64,000 bases of DNA. It comes from Paenibacillus sp. FSL R5-0345 (GTDB lineage Bacteria > Bacillota > Bacilli > Paenibacillales > Paenibacillaceae). The notes under the pieces are model-generated. The model saw only the letters and a list, made by a program, of their open reading frames with translations, made no database searches and was not told where the DNA came from. The translations under genes were made by a program, and so were the position numbers. This document shows, piece after piece, positions 8,561 to 17,195 of the stretch (positions are counted from its first letter, which is position 1; every line of letters begins with the position of its first letter). The DNA is taken from contig NZ_CP009281.1 of the NCBI RefSeq assembly GCF_000758585.1, positions 5,084,001 through 5,148,000 of the forward strand. The letters are read 5' to 3'.

Positions 8561-9847
8561 TTAAAACCATTCTTCCTGTAATCCAGCCTGGGCACTTACT
8601 ACATCTTTAGGCTTCTCATCTCCATAGGGAGTGATCAGCACGGTCTCCGTGGCTTCAATCGCTGCATCCAGCATTGCAGAATATCCAGGGAGCGTAGCTT
8701 CAATTTTATCTACAATCCGTAAATTCGGGTTCGTTGTAGGTGATTTTGGAACGAATAAAGTGCAGCAATCCTCATAAGGAAGGATAGATAAATCATAGGT
8801 GCCTATATTCTTAGACAGCTCCACAATATCACTTTTGTCCATCATTACCAGTGGACGTAGGAGAGGAAGATCTGTAGCACGGCCGATCACGTTCATGCTT
8901 GGTAACGTCTGACTAGCAACCTGACCCAGACTTTCACCGGTTACGATTGCGAGTGCCCCCTCACGTTCAGCAAGCTGTGTAGTAATCCTCAACATAGCTC
9001 GACGCATCAACGTAATAATCAGGTTATCCTGACCTATTCCAGTAAAAGATGTCTGTACCTCTGTAAAGGGCACCAAATGCAGTTTGATGACTCCCGCATA
9101 TCGTGACAAAACCCTCGTAAGATCAACCACCTTTTGCCGAGCAAGCTCACTCGTATAAGGATAACTATAGAAATGTACACATTCCACCTCAAGTCCACGA
9201 CGCATGGATGACCAACCCGCTACAGGACTATCAATGCCTCCGGACAGCAATAACATTGCTTTTCCATTCGTACCAAGCGGAAATCCACCAACACCAGCAA
9301 TATTTTCACAAAATATATAGGTATGACCTTGGCGAATTTCGACCTTCAGCTCCAGTTGAGGTGATTTTACATCCACAGTAAGTCCGGAGTATCCTTGCAG
9401 CAGTGGGGTTGAGACTAGCTTATTCATCTCCATAGAGCCATACGGGAACTCCTTCCATACTCGTCGCGCATTAACCTTAAATGTAGTTCCCGGTGCAGGA
9501 GCGATGATCTCTAAAAAATGGCGGCTGACAGCCACAATATCCTCGAGCTCTGACTTAGCCACCTTTACTGGACTGATAGAGGCAATACCAAATACGTTCT
9601 TTAGCGCTTCTACCAATTCAATAGCAGGTTCTCCGTTCAGCTCTACATAAATTCTTCCAAACTCCTTGGTTAGAACTACCTTTGGATAAGGCTTAATCAT
9701 TTCCTTCACATGACGCAGTACAGTTTTCTCAAATCTGGCACGGTTCTTGCCCTTTAATGTAAACTCCCCGAAACGCAAAAGCAGCATATCGGCATAATCT
9801 ATACTATTGGCACTGCCTTTAGCAGATTCCTGATTCATCACACTCAT
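8561..9847 (-). CDS. thiI: tRNA 4-thiouridine synthase ThiI
   Basis: 428-aa enzyme: N-terminal ferredoxin-like region, THUMP domain (about 80-185) and PP-loop ATPase (SGGIDS at 202-207). It adenylates U8 of tRNA and inserts sulfur. The rhodanese domain of the E. coli enzyme is absent, as usual in Firmicutes, where a dedicated cysteine desulfurase hands over sulfur; that partner is encoded just upstream with a 3-nt gap. The DCC motif (YEDCCTLF near 360) supplies conserved cysteines. AAGGAGG lies 13 nt before the ATG, inside the desulfurase stop region, so the two genes are translationally linked. Confidence 0.96.
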   Translation of the reverse strand: MSVMNQESAKGSANSIDYADMLLLRFGEFTLKGKNRARFEKTVLRHVKEMIKPYPKVVLTKEFGRIYVELNGEPAIELVEALKNVFGIASISPVKVAKSELEDIVAVSRHFLEIIAPAPGTTFKVNARRVWKEFPYGSMEMNKLVSTPLLQGYSGLTVDVKSPQLELKVEIRQGHTYIFCENIAGVGGFPLGTNGKAMLLLSGGIDSPVAGWSSMRRGLEVECVHFYSYPYTSELARQKVVDLTRVLSRYAGVIKLHLVPFTEVQTSFTGIGQDNLIITLMRRAMLRITTQLAEREGALAIVTGESLGQVASQTLPSMNVIGRATDLPLLRPLVMMDKSDIVELSKNIGTYDLSILPYEDCCTLFVPKSPTTNPNLRIVDKIEATLPGYSAMLDAAIEATETVLITPYGDEKPKDVVSAQAGLQEEWF

Positions 9848-9850
9848 TAG

Positions 9851-11002
9851 TTACTTCATACCTCCTTCAGCAATCTTTAAAGCTCGTACCGCAGTAATTA
9901 GTGCTTTCTCAAGTGCCGCGACATCTTCTTCAGTGTGACTATCACCGAAACTGATACGGATGCCTCCTGAAGCAACAGAAACATCTTTGCCCATAGACAA
10001 TAGAACACGACTAGGTTCTGCCAGTCTGGAAGAGCAGGCCGATCGGGTAGAAACAGCCATCCCTAATTCCTCCAGCTTGCGGGCAAATACCTCACCTTTC
10101 ATGCCTGGGTATGAGAAATGCACAATATGAGGGGCTCCATCCTCTCTGCTGTTTATAACAAATTCAGGAACGGTGTGCAAGAAGCGTAGCAGTCGATCTC
10201 GAAGCGGAAGCACTCGAGCATTGAAGGTTTCGCGTTGCTCACCACTCATCCGCACTGCTTTGGACGATGCAACAATCGCAGGTACATTCTCTGTTCCAGC
10301 ACGTTGCCCCTCTTCATGTGAACCACCTGAAAGTAAAGGGAACAGTTGAATTCCTTCTTTAATATAGAGAAGCCCCGCTCCGCGTGGGCCTCTAATTTTG
10401 TGAGGAGACAAGCTGTAAAGATCCGCTTTCCATCCTTTAAGATCAACAGCAAGCTTGCCAAATCCCTGAACGCCATCTACATGAAATAAGGTTCGTGAAT
10501 TGGCGGATTTAATCAACCTGCCAATCTCCTTTAGCGGCTGCACTGTTCCAATCTCATTATTTACATGCATCACACTTACGAGCACAGTATCACGCCGTAC
10601 TGCAGCAGCTACTCGCTCTGGATCAATCATTCCAGTACTGTCCGGCGCTACAAAAGTAATCTCCCAGCCATTTCTCTGCAGTTGCAAACAGCTTTCATAA
10701 ACAGAGGGATGCTCTATTTCCGTAGTTATAAGATGACGTCCTCTTGACTGATACTGCAAAGCAGCACCTTTAATAGCTAAATTGTTACTCTCCGTAGCTC
10801 CAGATGTAAATAGGATCTCCTTCGGTTGGACAGCTAGCGCAGCCGCGCATACTTCTCGCGAACGCCTGATCAGCTTAGCTGCTTCACTTCCAGCACGATG
10901 TAAGGATGACGGGTTAGCATAGTGCAGCTTCATAATTTGTTCCATCGTCTTCACTACATCTTCATAGGGGGGTGTAGCGGCGGCATAATCCCAGTAAAGC
11001 AT
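9851..11002 (-). CDS. cysteine desulfurase, NifS/IscS family (thiolation partner)
   Basis: 383-aa PLP enzyme that takes sulfur from cysteine. PLP lysine Lys202 in SPHKIRG, HVDGVQ at 174-179, catalytic Cys323 in the STRSACSS loop. The short active-site loop and the thiI neighbour indicate the NifZ-type desulfurase that serves tRNA 4-thiouridine rather than general Fe-S assembly (inference from context). AAGGAGA precedes the ATG at 11002. Confidence 0.93.
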   Translation of the reverse strand: MLYWDYAAATPPYEDVVKTMEQIMKLHYANPSSLHRAGSEAAKLIRRSREVCAAALAVQPKEILFTSGATESNNLAIKGAALQYQSRGRHLITTEIEHPSVYESCLQLQRNGWEITFVAPDSTGMIDPERVAAAVRRDTVLVSVMHVNNEIGTVQPLKEIGRLIKSANSRTLFHVDGVQGFGKLAVDLKGWKADLYSLSPHKIRGPRGAGLLYIKEGIQLFPLLSGGSHEEGQRAGTENVPAIVASSKAVRMSGEQRETFNARVLPLRDRLLRFLHTVPEFVINSREDGAPHIVHFSYPGMKGEVFARKLEELGMAVSTRSACSSRLAEPSRVLLSMGKDVSVASGGIRISFGDSHTEEDVAALEKALITAVRALKIAEGGMK

Positions 11003-11060
11003 ATATCGATTATCTCCTTTACTTCCTTAAAGTACAAAAATCATTCTTTCTTAAATTCCG

Positions 11061-11125
11061 AAAAAGGATCAAACGGTAATCCCAAATACCAGCCATGTGG
11101 TTTAAGGGAACTGCCCGTTTGATCC
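11061..11125 (-). terminator. long-stem intrinsic terminator
   Basis: Minus strand GGATCAAACGG ... CCGTTTGATCC then TTTTT, an 11-bp perfect stem enclosing about 38 nt that can fold further. Terminates the lytic transglycosylase gene. Confidence 0.8.
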
Positions 11126-11131
11126 TTTATA

Positions 11132-11842
11132 TTATACAGCGTATTGCGCGCGAGCGCGTTCTATTTTAGTGATATAGGACTGCGTCTCTTTTGGAAGCAG
11201 TGTAAGCTTCTCCAATAATTCCTGATCACTGCTTACCCCAAGGTTAATGACCCTGCCTGGTCCAGCATTGTAAGCCGCTAATGCCATCTTTTCCTGTCCG
11301 TCAAAGCGTTTCAATTGATAAGACAGATAGCGTACACCGCCATCAATGTTTTGAGCCGGGTCGAATGAATCTGAAACCCCTAAACCGCGTGCTGTTCCAT
11401 CCATTAACTGCATTAATCCTTTTGCACCAGCCGTTGAGACAACGTTTGGATTAAAGGATGATTCTGTATCAATTACAGCTTTTATCAAATCAACTGGCAC
11501 CCCGTATTTAGCACTCGCCGTTTGAATTAGATCATCATAGCTCGTTGGTTTAGTATCCGTTATTTCCCCGGAAATTACACTCTCGATGCTTTCCGCTGTC
11601 CCACCTATCTGTTGCCACAACAGGCTGCTAACAGATGACGCGTCCGGGAGTGACGTTAAGAAGCTTGTATCCCCGCTGTTAGAGGTGTTAGAAGACAAAG
11701 CTTGCAGCATTGCTGCAAATTGAGAAGCTGACGCACCTGACCTTTCAGTTTCATTCGCTGAACTACTCTTGGCGGTTGCACTCTTTAAGCTTATCCATTT
11801 AAGCTGCCCTAACCCATTGGTTACAGCGGGATTAATCTCCAT
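11132..11842 (-). CDS. lytic transglycosylase (SLT domain)
   Basis: 236-aa protein. The C-terminal half (about 105-225) is a Slt70-type lysozyme fold: catalytic Glu127 in IDTESSF, GLMQL at 142-146 and AYNAGPG near 190. It cleaves the glycan strand of peptidoglycan. The N-terminal 100 residues are low-complexity (Ser/Ala-rich) with no signal peptide or membrane helix, so export is unexplained; some flagellar-linked transglycosylases look similar, but no flagellar genes are near. AAAGGAG stands 9 nt before the ATG. Confidence 0.9.
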   Translation of the reverse strand: MEINPAVTNGLGQLKWISLKSATAKSSSANETERSGASASQFAAMLQALSSNTSNSGDTSFLTSLPDASSVSSLLWQQIGGTAESIESVISGEITDTKPTSYDDLIQTASAKYGVPVDLIKAVIDTESSFNPNVVSTAGAKGLMQLMDGTARGLGVSDSFDPAQNIDGGVRYLSYQLKRFDGQEKMALAAYNAGPGRVINLGVSSDQELLEKLTLLPKETQSYITKIERARAQYAV

Positions 11843-11956
11843 ACCGGCGCACTCCTTTTATCCTGTTGTATCATATATATTGATCTAACCTTAGATTTCG
11901 ATGAATTACGGCTTAATATTACATTTTATCCGAGATTATTGCTATATGCTGGAATG

Positions 11957-12001
11957 AAAAAACAGACTTCAGACCCTGATATTTAGGTCTAAAAGCCTGT
12001 T
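11957..12001 (-). terminator. intrinsic terminator after the DUF4190-like gene
   Basis: Minus strand AACAGGCTTTTAGACC, loop, GGTCTGAAGTCTGTTTTTT. Confidence 0.75.
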
Positions 12002-12026
12002 ATAATTCAAACTTTACGCTTCTTGT

Positions 12027-12440
12027 TTAGCGGGCAAAGGGGATCATCACAAAGTAACTAAGTGTGGATACAATCCCTAAACCCATCGCCCATGCCCCAA
12101 GCGTTTTTTGTTCTTTGGCATATGCATAATATCCAATTACAACCGATATAGGTCCAAGAATGATGGACCAGAGAAATAAGGAGGCAATACCCATAGCCAG
12201 CCCAGTATAACCCATCACTTGGCTGCCACTGTATTCCACTTCATTCTCTTTAGTTTCACTCGCCACATGCGGTGTTGTATCCCGAATCGGCATTGATACC
12301 GGATTCACCTCTGCGGCATATTCCTCTTGATGTTCTCTGTCCCGGCGAGGATAGTCAACTCTGCGCGGACGCAATATGACTTTTCTCGGACCGGATGGTC
12401 CATTGGATGAACTTGATTCATGATCCTTTTCTCTGTCCAT
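12027..12440 (-). CDS. DUF4190-like membrane protein
   Basis: 137-aa protein with a hydrophilic, Arg-rich first half (residues 1-70) and two membrane helices in the second half (about 77-100 and 112-134) with the MGYTGLAMGIASLFLW and WAMGLGIVST patterns seen in DUF4190 proteins. Function unknown. TAGGAGG stands 8 nt before the ATG. Twelve nucleotides downstream of the DUF1540 gene, with which it probably forms an operon. Confidence 0.75.
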   Translation of the reverse strand: MDREKDHESSSSNGPSGPRKVILRPRRVDYPRRDREHQEEYAAEVNPVSMPIRDTTPHVASETKENEVEYSGSQVMGYTGLAMGIASLFLWSIILGPISVVIGYYAYAKEQKTLGAWAMGLGIVSTLSYFVMIPFAR

Positions 12441-12452
12441 TAGGGCGGCCTC

Positions 12453-12674
12453 CTAGGAGTTCGGCTTAAAAGTTAAACAGCATGTTGCAGACGATGTTGC
12501 GACATGATCGTGGTGACCCTCATTCGTCATTTCTTCAGCATATTCTTCTTTAAATCCACTACCCGCATGCTTGTCGATCTCAATAATAATTTCTTCAGCC
12601 CGGCATAAATTATGCTCGCCCCAATAATGACAATTGCTCACACTACATTTGACTAATGGCTTTACACTCGACAT
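12453..12674 (-). CDS. DUF1540 cysteine-rich protein
   Basis: 73-aa protein with KCSVSNCHYW and LCRA, then a late CC pair (ATCCLTF). The spaced cysteines are typical of DUF1540, a small probably metal-binding family common in spore-formers; role unknown. The ATG at 12674 has GAGGTGAT upstream, and a longer in-frame reading is unsupported. First gene of a two-gene unit with the DUF4190-like membrane protein. A palindromic element lies about 95 nt upstream in its leader. Confidence 0.82.
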   Translation of the reverse strand: MSSVKPLVKCSVSNCHYWGEHNLCRAEEIIIEIDKHAGSGFKEEYAEEMTNEGHHDHVATSSATCCLTFKPNS

Positions 12675-12766
12675 ATTTATCACCTCGGCTTCATTATGTC
12701 CGCTCGATTTCCCGCCTATTCGACAGGCAGGTTTCCAGTTGATGTAACGAAGCCCACGCAAAATAT

Positions 12767-12815
12767 CCCCACAAAGTGGGGGGTGCTTCGATGCGTACTC
12801 AGGTGCTTTGTGGGG
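12767..12815. repeat. intergenic inverted repeat with two alternative folds
   Basis: CCCCACAAAG (12767-12776) pairs with CTTTGTGGGG (12806-12815); alternatively the left arm pairs locally as CCCCAC-aaa-GTGGGG. Upstream of the DUF1540 gene. Confidence 0.6.
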
Positions 12816-12843
12816 GCCCCAAATATATAAATTCTAATACGTC

Positions 12844-12893
12844 AAAAAAGGACCAGCCTTCGCCATTATAAATGAACGAAGTGCTGATCCTTT
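12844..12893 (-). terminator. intrinsic terminator of the YpuI-like gene
   Basis: Minus strand AAAGGATCAGCACTTCG ... CGAAGGCTGGTCCTTTTTT. Confidence 0.85.
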
Positions 12894-12911
12894 ACACGAA
12901 CAATTTAACTG

Positions 12912-13409
12912 TTAAACCTGATTTTGCATACGTTTCTCAGTCAAATAGTCGTTCTCATAATAAGTAAGGTCATCGCGTAACTCTTCATAAGTCTTGGTAA
13001 TTTCAAGAATGATATCACGCGCCGGACGAACTGGCTTTTTACGGAAACGAATGGCATCCTGTCCAGTATAAGCATAACGTCCATCTTCAGAATAGCTTTC
13101 ATTCTTTGGATAGAAGAAGTTATTCACGCCATAGTGATACACATTATAAAGCGCTTTCTGCGCAAAAGATTCATCGAATGTAGCACGACGCAGCGCAACT
13201 CCCAGCTTCTCATAAGACATTTCCGAGAACACTAACAGATGACGAACATCGGACAGAAATCCTTGATAAAAGTGTACAGTTTCCTCATCACTTTCAGTTA
13301 CAAGTTGAGGCAACGCATGCTCGTTTAGAAAAATCTCCATCTTATCAATTACATCTTTAAGTTTGTCTCTCGTCGATTCACATAATTTCTGCACATTGGC
13401 TGCTGACAT
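12912..13409 (-). CDS. YpuI/DUF3907 family protein
   Basis: 165-aa soluble, mostly helical protein. FLSDVRHLLVFSEMSYEKLG and the FFYPKNE...YAYTGQDAI segments match the YpuI family of Bacillales, which has no known function. The ATG at 13409 follows GGGGGAG. Monocistronic with its own terminator; upstream is a 309-bp gap shared with the divergent protease gene. Confidence 0.75.
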   Translation of the reverse strand: MSAANVQKLCESTRDKLKDVIDKMEIFLNEHALPQLVTESDEETVHFYQGFLSDVRHLLVFSEMSYEKLGVALRRATFDESFAQKALYNVYHYGVNNFFYPKNESYSEDGRYAYTGQDAIRFRKKPVRPARDIILEITKTYEELRDDLTYYENDYLTEKRMQNQV

Positions 13410-13718
13410 GGCGGTTGCTCCCCCTTATTATTCCCTGCTCTTGTAGTCAATAAAGTTAATCCTATGAAGAAATAGTCTCTAGACGTATCTCTTTATTCTT
13501 GCAATATCAGGATGTAAACACAGAGAAGTCTAACCTTCTGAAAATTAAAAGAACATCTATCGACATATCTCCTGCAATATCAGGATGCGAACTCCAGATG
13601 CTTATTCTCTCTGATATTATCATAAAAAACGTAAGGAAGGTATCCTTTTCTAAGATGCATAAAACATACGCTCTCTTCTAAACCTATAGACATTACAATG
13701 TGTAGAGGAGCGGAAATC
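13410..13718. promoter_or_regulatory. 309-bp divergent intergenic region with 15-bp direct repeats
   Basis: Between the YpuI-like gene and the subtilase. It contains two copies of TGCAATATCAGGATG (13500-13514 and 13573-13587), 73 bp apart. No clear consensus promoter was recognised. Confidence 0.5.
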
Positions 13719-15656
13719 ATGTCACGAAAAAATCTAACGGTTGCAGGTCTGATAACAGCTGCGTTCACAGTTGTTTTACTCACCTTTGCGCTGCGCCCTG
13801 CTGCTAATGGGACAACCAGAGAAGTCGCTAATGTCGCTGTACCGAATCCTGCTCCAACTTCAGCCCTTCATTCAGCACCAAATCCTTCACAGGAAAAGTC
13901 GTTGAAGAAAACCTCCTTATCTCAAGATGTTGATGCGACGGATCACCTGAATAGAGTCGATGTCAGCAGACATTTGACCAAACTCCTCTCTGAAACGGAT
14001 GGAATGACTTCGCTCCATGATAAATCAGTGTATGCGAAACGTTTGCAGCAGAACCACGGATTTATCACCATGCTAATGTGGATCGATTTTCGCAAGCATA
14101 AAACGGAAACCTTTAAGTCCTCCTCATTTCCTCAAGGGACCGAACAGGAGAAACTACAGCTGCAGAAATATCTAAAGACGGCGAAATCAGCGATCCATGG
14201 TCATCAATCCTATGAATCTCCAACGTTTACAATCGGTAAAGAGAAATATTACTTTATCGCTCAGCGGAACAAAGAAAAAAATGTAGGCATCATCGCACTT
14301 ATTAACCAAAAGGTGCTTGGGCGTGTGGCAGATCATCAGCTGAAGAACCTGCGTCTCATTCCTTATCCGAAGGAAGGCAAATACCGTGTAGAGTCTGTCC
14401 ATACCGACAATTTAAAGGATATCACCGTCAAGACTGGTCATGATAACGAAAACGCCAGCCATTTTTATGAGAATGAAATTGTCGTCCGTTTCCGCAACAA
14501 CTCACCTACACCGGGGCAGCTTCAAACGATAACCGCTGACATCAACGGTAAGAAGCCGCGTAAGCTTGGGTATGCCTATATTTTTCGTTCGGAGAAGATG
14601 ACTTATTATGAGCTCAAAGACTATTTCACCAATAAATGGCACCCTGAATATACAGAGCCCCACTATATGTATTTAACCAATGATACGATAACTAAAAACG
14701 CAGAGGGAACCGTTACTCCAAATGACATGTTATTCTCCACTTATCAATGGAATCTGCCGGCGATAGAAACCGAACTAGGGTGGAACCTTTCTAAGGGTAG
14801 TAAAGAGGTTGTCGTGGCTGTGGTGGATACCGGAGTCCAGATCAATCATCCAGATCTAAAAGGTAAGCTTTTGACCGGGTATAATGCGATCACCAACGGT
14901 TCCACCCCAGAAGATGATGTAGGACATGGCACACATGTATCTGGAATTATAGGCGCACTGGTTAATAACGGAGAAGGCGTGGCGGGAATTAGCTGGTATA
15001 ACAAGATCCTTCCGGTAAAAGCACTCGATAATTCAGGAGCAGGTACCACATATTCCGTAGCAGAAGGAATCATTTGGGCAGCTGACAACGGTGCAAAAGT
15101 CATAAATTTAAGCCTAGGCAACTACGCGGATTCCCAATTTCTTCATGACGCAATCAAATATGCCTATGACCGAGATATCGTCTTGGTATCTGCTGCAGGC
15201 AATGATAATACAGAACGCCCAGGATACCCTGCTGCCTATCCTGAAGTGATTGCAGTAGCTGCAACCAATGCTTCGGGGGAAAAGGCTTCCTTCTCCAACT
15301 ACGGCGATTATATTGATGTCGCTGCACCCGGAGAAAGCATAGCAAGTACTTACCCTGATAGCCAGTATGCCGCTTTATCCGGAACATCGATGGCCAGTCC
15401 TCACGTCGCTGCACTGGCAGGTCTGGTTCGTTCACTGAATCCGAATCTAACGAATACCGAAGTTATGGATCTTATGACCAAAAATGCCGTTGATTTAGGC
15501 ACTCCCGGTCATGACAAATATTTCGGCTGGGGTCAGGTCGATATCTATAAGACACTGCAAGCCGCTAGCGGCAATCAGGTTCCGCTACAGCTATGGCCAC
15601 AGCATGTGCAACAGCAAATGAATCAATTGAAACAAAGATTAAGTAACTCTAAGTAA
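13719..15656 (+). CDS. S8 family subtilisin-like serine protease with N-terminal anchor
   Basis: 645-aa secreted or membrane-anchored protease. An N-terminal hydrophobic segment (residues 6-27) has no clear signal peptidase site. It is followed by a linker, a region with a fervidolysin-like propeptide (NEIVVRFRN at 252-260) and a C-terminal subtilase domain with Asp370 (VVDTG), His403 (GHGTHVSG), oxyanion Asn495 (AAGND) and Ser557 (SGTSMASP). All catalytic residues are present. AGAGGAG precedes the ATG at 13719; an earlier ATG contains that ribosome site within it. Ends 6 nt from the convergent MocR gene without a visible terminator. Confidence 0.93.
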   Translation: MSRKNLTVAGLITAAFTVVLLTFALRPAANGTTREVANVAVPNPAPTSALHSAPNPSQEKSLKKTSLSQDVDATDHLNRVDVSRHLTKLLSETDGMTSLHDKSVYAKRLQQNHGFITMLMWIDFRKHKTETFKSSSFPQGTEQEKLQLQKYLKTAKSAIHGHQSYESPTFTIGKEKYYFIAQRNKEKNVGIIALINQKVLGRVADHQLKNLRLIPYPKEGKYRVESVHTDNLKDITVKTGHDNENASHFYENEIVVRFRNNSPTPGQLQTITADINGKKPRKLGYAYIFRSEKMTYYELKDYFTNKWHPEYTEPHYMYLTNDTITKNAEGTVTPNDMLFSTYQWNLPAIETELGWNLSKGSKEVVVAVVDTGVQINHPDLKGKLLTGYNAITNGSTPEDDVGHGTHVSGIIGALVNNGEGVAGISWYNKILPVKALDNSGAGTTYSVAEGIIWAADNGAKVINLSLGNYADSQFLHDAIKYAYDRDIVLVSAAGNDNTERPGYPAAYPEVIAVAATNASGEKASFSNYGDYIDVAAPGESIASTYPDSQYAALSGTSMASPHVAALAGLVRSLNPNLTNTEVMDLMTKNAVDLGTPGHDKYFGWGQVDIYKTLQAASGNQVPLQLWPQHVQQQMNQLKQRLSNSK

Positions 15657-15662
15657 CACCCC

Positions 15663-17102
15663 TTAACCGCTCACCCGCAAAAACCGACCAAGCAGACGGA
15701 GAAATAACCGTAAACCTTCCTCCATATCCGTTTCATTCATTTGCGAATAACACAAACGGATATGCCGAGAAGGAGTTTCTGCGGAATAACAGACATCACC
15801 AGGTAAAAAAGAAATGCTCTCTTGTTCGGCAAGCTCATGTAATCTTGCGATATCGGGAGAAGCTGGTAGCTCCAGCCATAGATTAAGTCCTCCCTCAGGA
15901 AGAATATAGTTCACTCCAGGCGGCGCGTAGAGCTTAAGCAGCTTTGCCGCCTTTTCCATGCGACCGCGAAGTGTAATTCGTAATTGAGCAGCATAGGATT
16001 CATACTTACCCGCAATAAACGGTAATACTGCCCGTTGCGTGAGGAGAGGACTCCCTAGATCACTTGCAGACTTAGCGGCGATAAGCCGAGACAGAATATT
16101 CCTCTCTGCTGCAACACAGGCAATTCTACAGCCGGGTGCTATAACTTTACTGAAGCTCTTCATATAAACAACATGCCCTTGGGAATCCATCGATTTGATT
16201 GCCCCAGGCGGAGGCGCATGAAAATATAAATCACTAAATGGATCATCCTCTACAATAAGGCAACGATAACTGCGGGCTAATTCCAGCAGCCGTTGTCTTC
16301 TTGCCATGCTCATGGTTACTCCGCTCGGATTCTGAAAAGTAGGGATGGTATAAATCAGTTTAGGCGGTCTCTGATCACACATTCTTGTCAGAAGGTCCAC
16401 CCTCATCCCTTCACTGTCCGTAGGTACAAAGATCATCTCTGCACCTCGTCCTGCAAAAACATCAATAGCCCCAGTATAACTAGGCGCCTCAAGATACACA
16501 GTATCTCCAGGTCCGACAAAGGTACGAGCTACCAGATCAATGCCTTGCTGAGTTCCGCTTGTGATCATCAAATCCGAGGAGGTGAGCGAAATTCCACGTG
16601 TTTTCAAATGATCTCTCATGATTCCTCGCAGCTCCAGATCACCTTGGAAGTTCCCATAGGTTGCCATAAGCTCCGGCTGCTGTGTGACTAATGCTGCATA
16701 GGAGTCACCGATATTTTTTAGAGGGAGTAGCTCACTATGAATTGCAGCTATATGAAAGGGATACTTTACTTCAGAGTAATCAAAATTGCGCCAAAGCTGA
16801 GCTCGCGGCAAATAATCATCATATACATCCTGCCAGCGCCCCTCTTCCTGACGTTTAATATGCCCAGGATCGGCTACAAAGCAGCCTTTACCCTGTCTGC
16901 AATAAATAAGCCCTCGCTTCTCAAGCACATCGTAAGCCTTGCTTACAGTAACCTGACTTACTCTCAGAGTTGTAGCCAAACTTCTTACGGAGGGCAGCCG
17001 GACACCTTGCTGGAGCAGTCCTGATGAGATCCGCTGATTTAGGGTTTCACTGATCTGATGGGGCAGAGACTTACTGCCGCCTCGAATCAAATCGATATGC
17101 AT
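15663..17102 (-). CDS. MocR family regulator (GntR HTH fused to aminotransferase fold)
   Basis: 479-aa protein: GntR-type winged helix (about 8-78, LPSVRSLATTLRVSQVTVSK) joined by a linker to a fold-type I aminotransferase domain (about 115-470) with NPSG near 258-261, ED at 285-286 and PLP lysine Lys319 (KSFSKVIAPG). MocR proteins sense PLP or an amino-acid adduct and usually control the divergent gene. Here that gene encodes an aminotransferase, so it is the likely target. AGGTGAAGGG precedes the ATG. Confidence 0.92.
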   Translation of the reverse strand: MHIDLIRGGSKSLPHQISETLNQRISSGLLQQGVRLPSVRSLATTLRVSQVTVSKAYDVLEKRGLIYCRQGKGCFVADPGHIKRQEEGRWQDVYDDYLPRAQLWRNFDYSEVKYPFHIAAIHSELLPLKNIGDSYAALVTQQPELMATYGNFQGDLELRGIMRDHLKTRGISLTSSDLMITSGTQQGIDLVARTFVGPGDTVYLEAPSYTGAIDVFAGRGAEMIFVPTDSEGMRVDLLTRMCDQRPPKLIYTIPTFQNPSGVTMSMARRQRLLELARSYRCLIVEDDPFSDLYFHAPPPGAIKSMDSQGHVVYMKSFSKVIAPGCRIACVAAERNILSRLIAAKSASDLGSPLLTQRAVLPFIAGKYESYAAQLRITLRGRMEKAAKLLKLYAPPGVNYILPEGGLNLWLELPASPDIARLHELAEQESISFLPGDVCYSAETPSRHIRLCYSQMNETDMEEGLRLFLRLLGRFLRVSG

Positions 17103-17117
17103 GAACCCTTCACCTCC

Positions 17118-17164
17118 ACTGTTATATTCAACGCTTTACTGTTATACAGTACTCCTATTATGAT
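17118..17164 (+). promoter_or_regulatory. probable MocR operator and promoter of the aminotransferase gene
   Basis: Two copies of ACTGTTATA (17118-17126, 17138-17146), exactly 20 bp apart. The second is also half of the palindrome ACTGT-TAT-ACAGT (17138-17150). A plausible promoter TTTACT (17135-17140), 18 bp, TATGAT (17159-17164) overlaps the second copy. Confidence 0.6.
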
Positions 17165-17195
17165 AGCACCAAATCGAAAGGTGGAGAACTCATTT

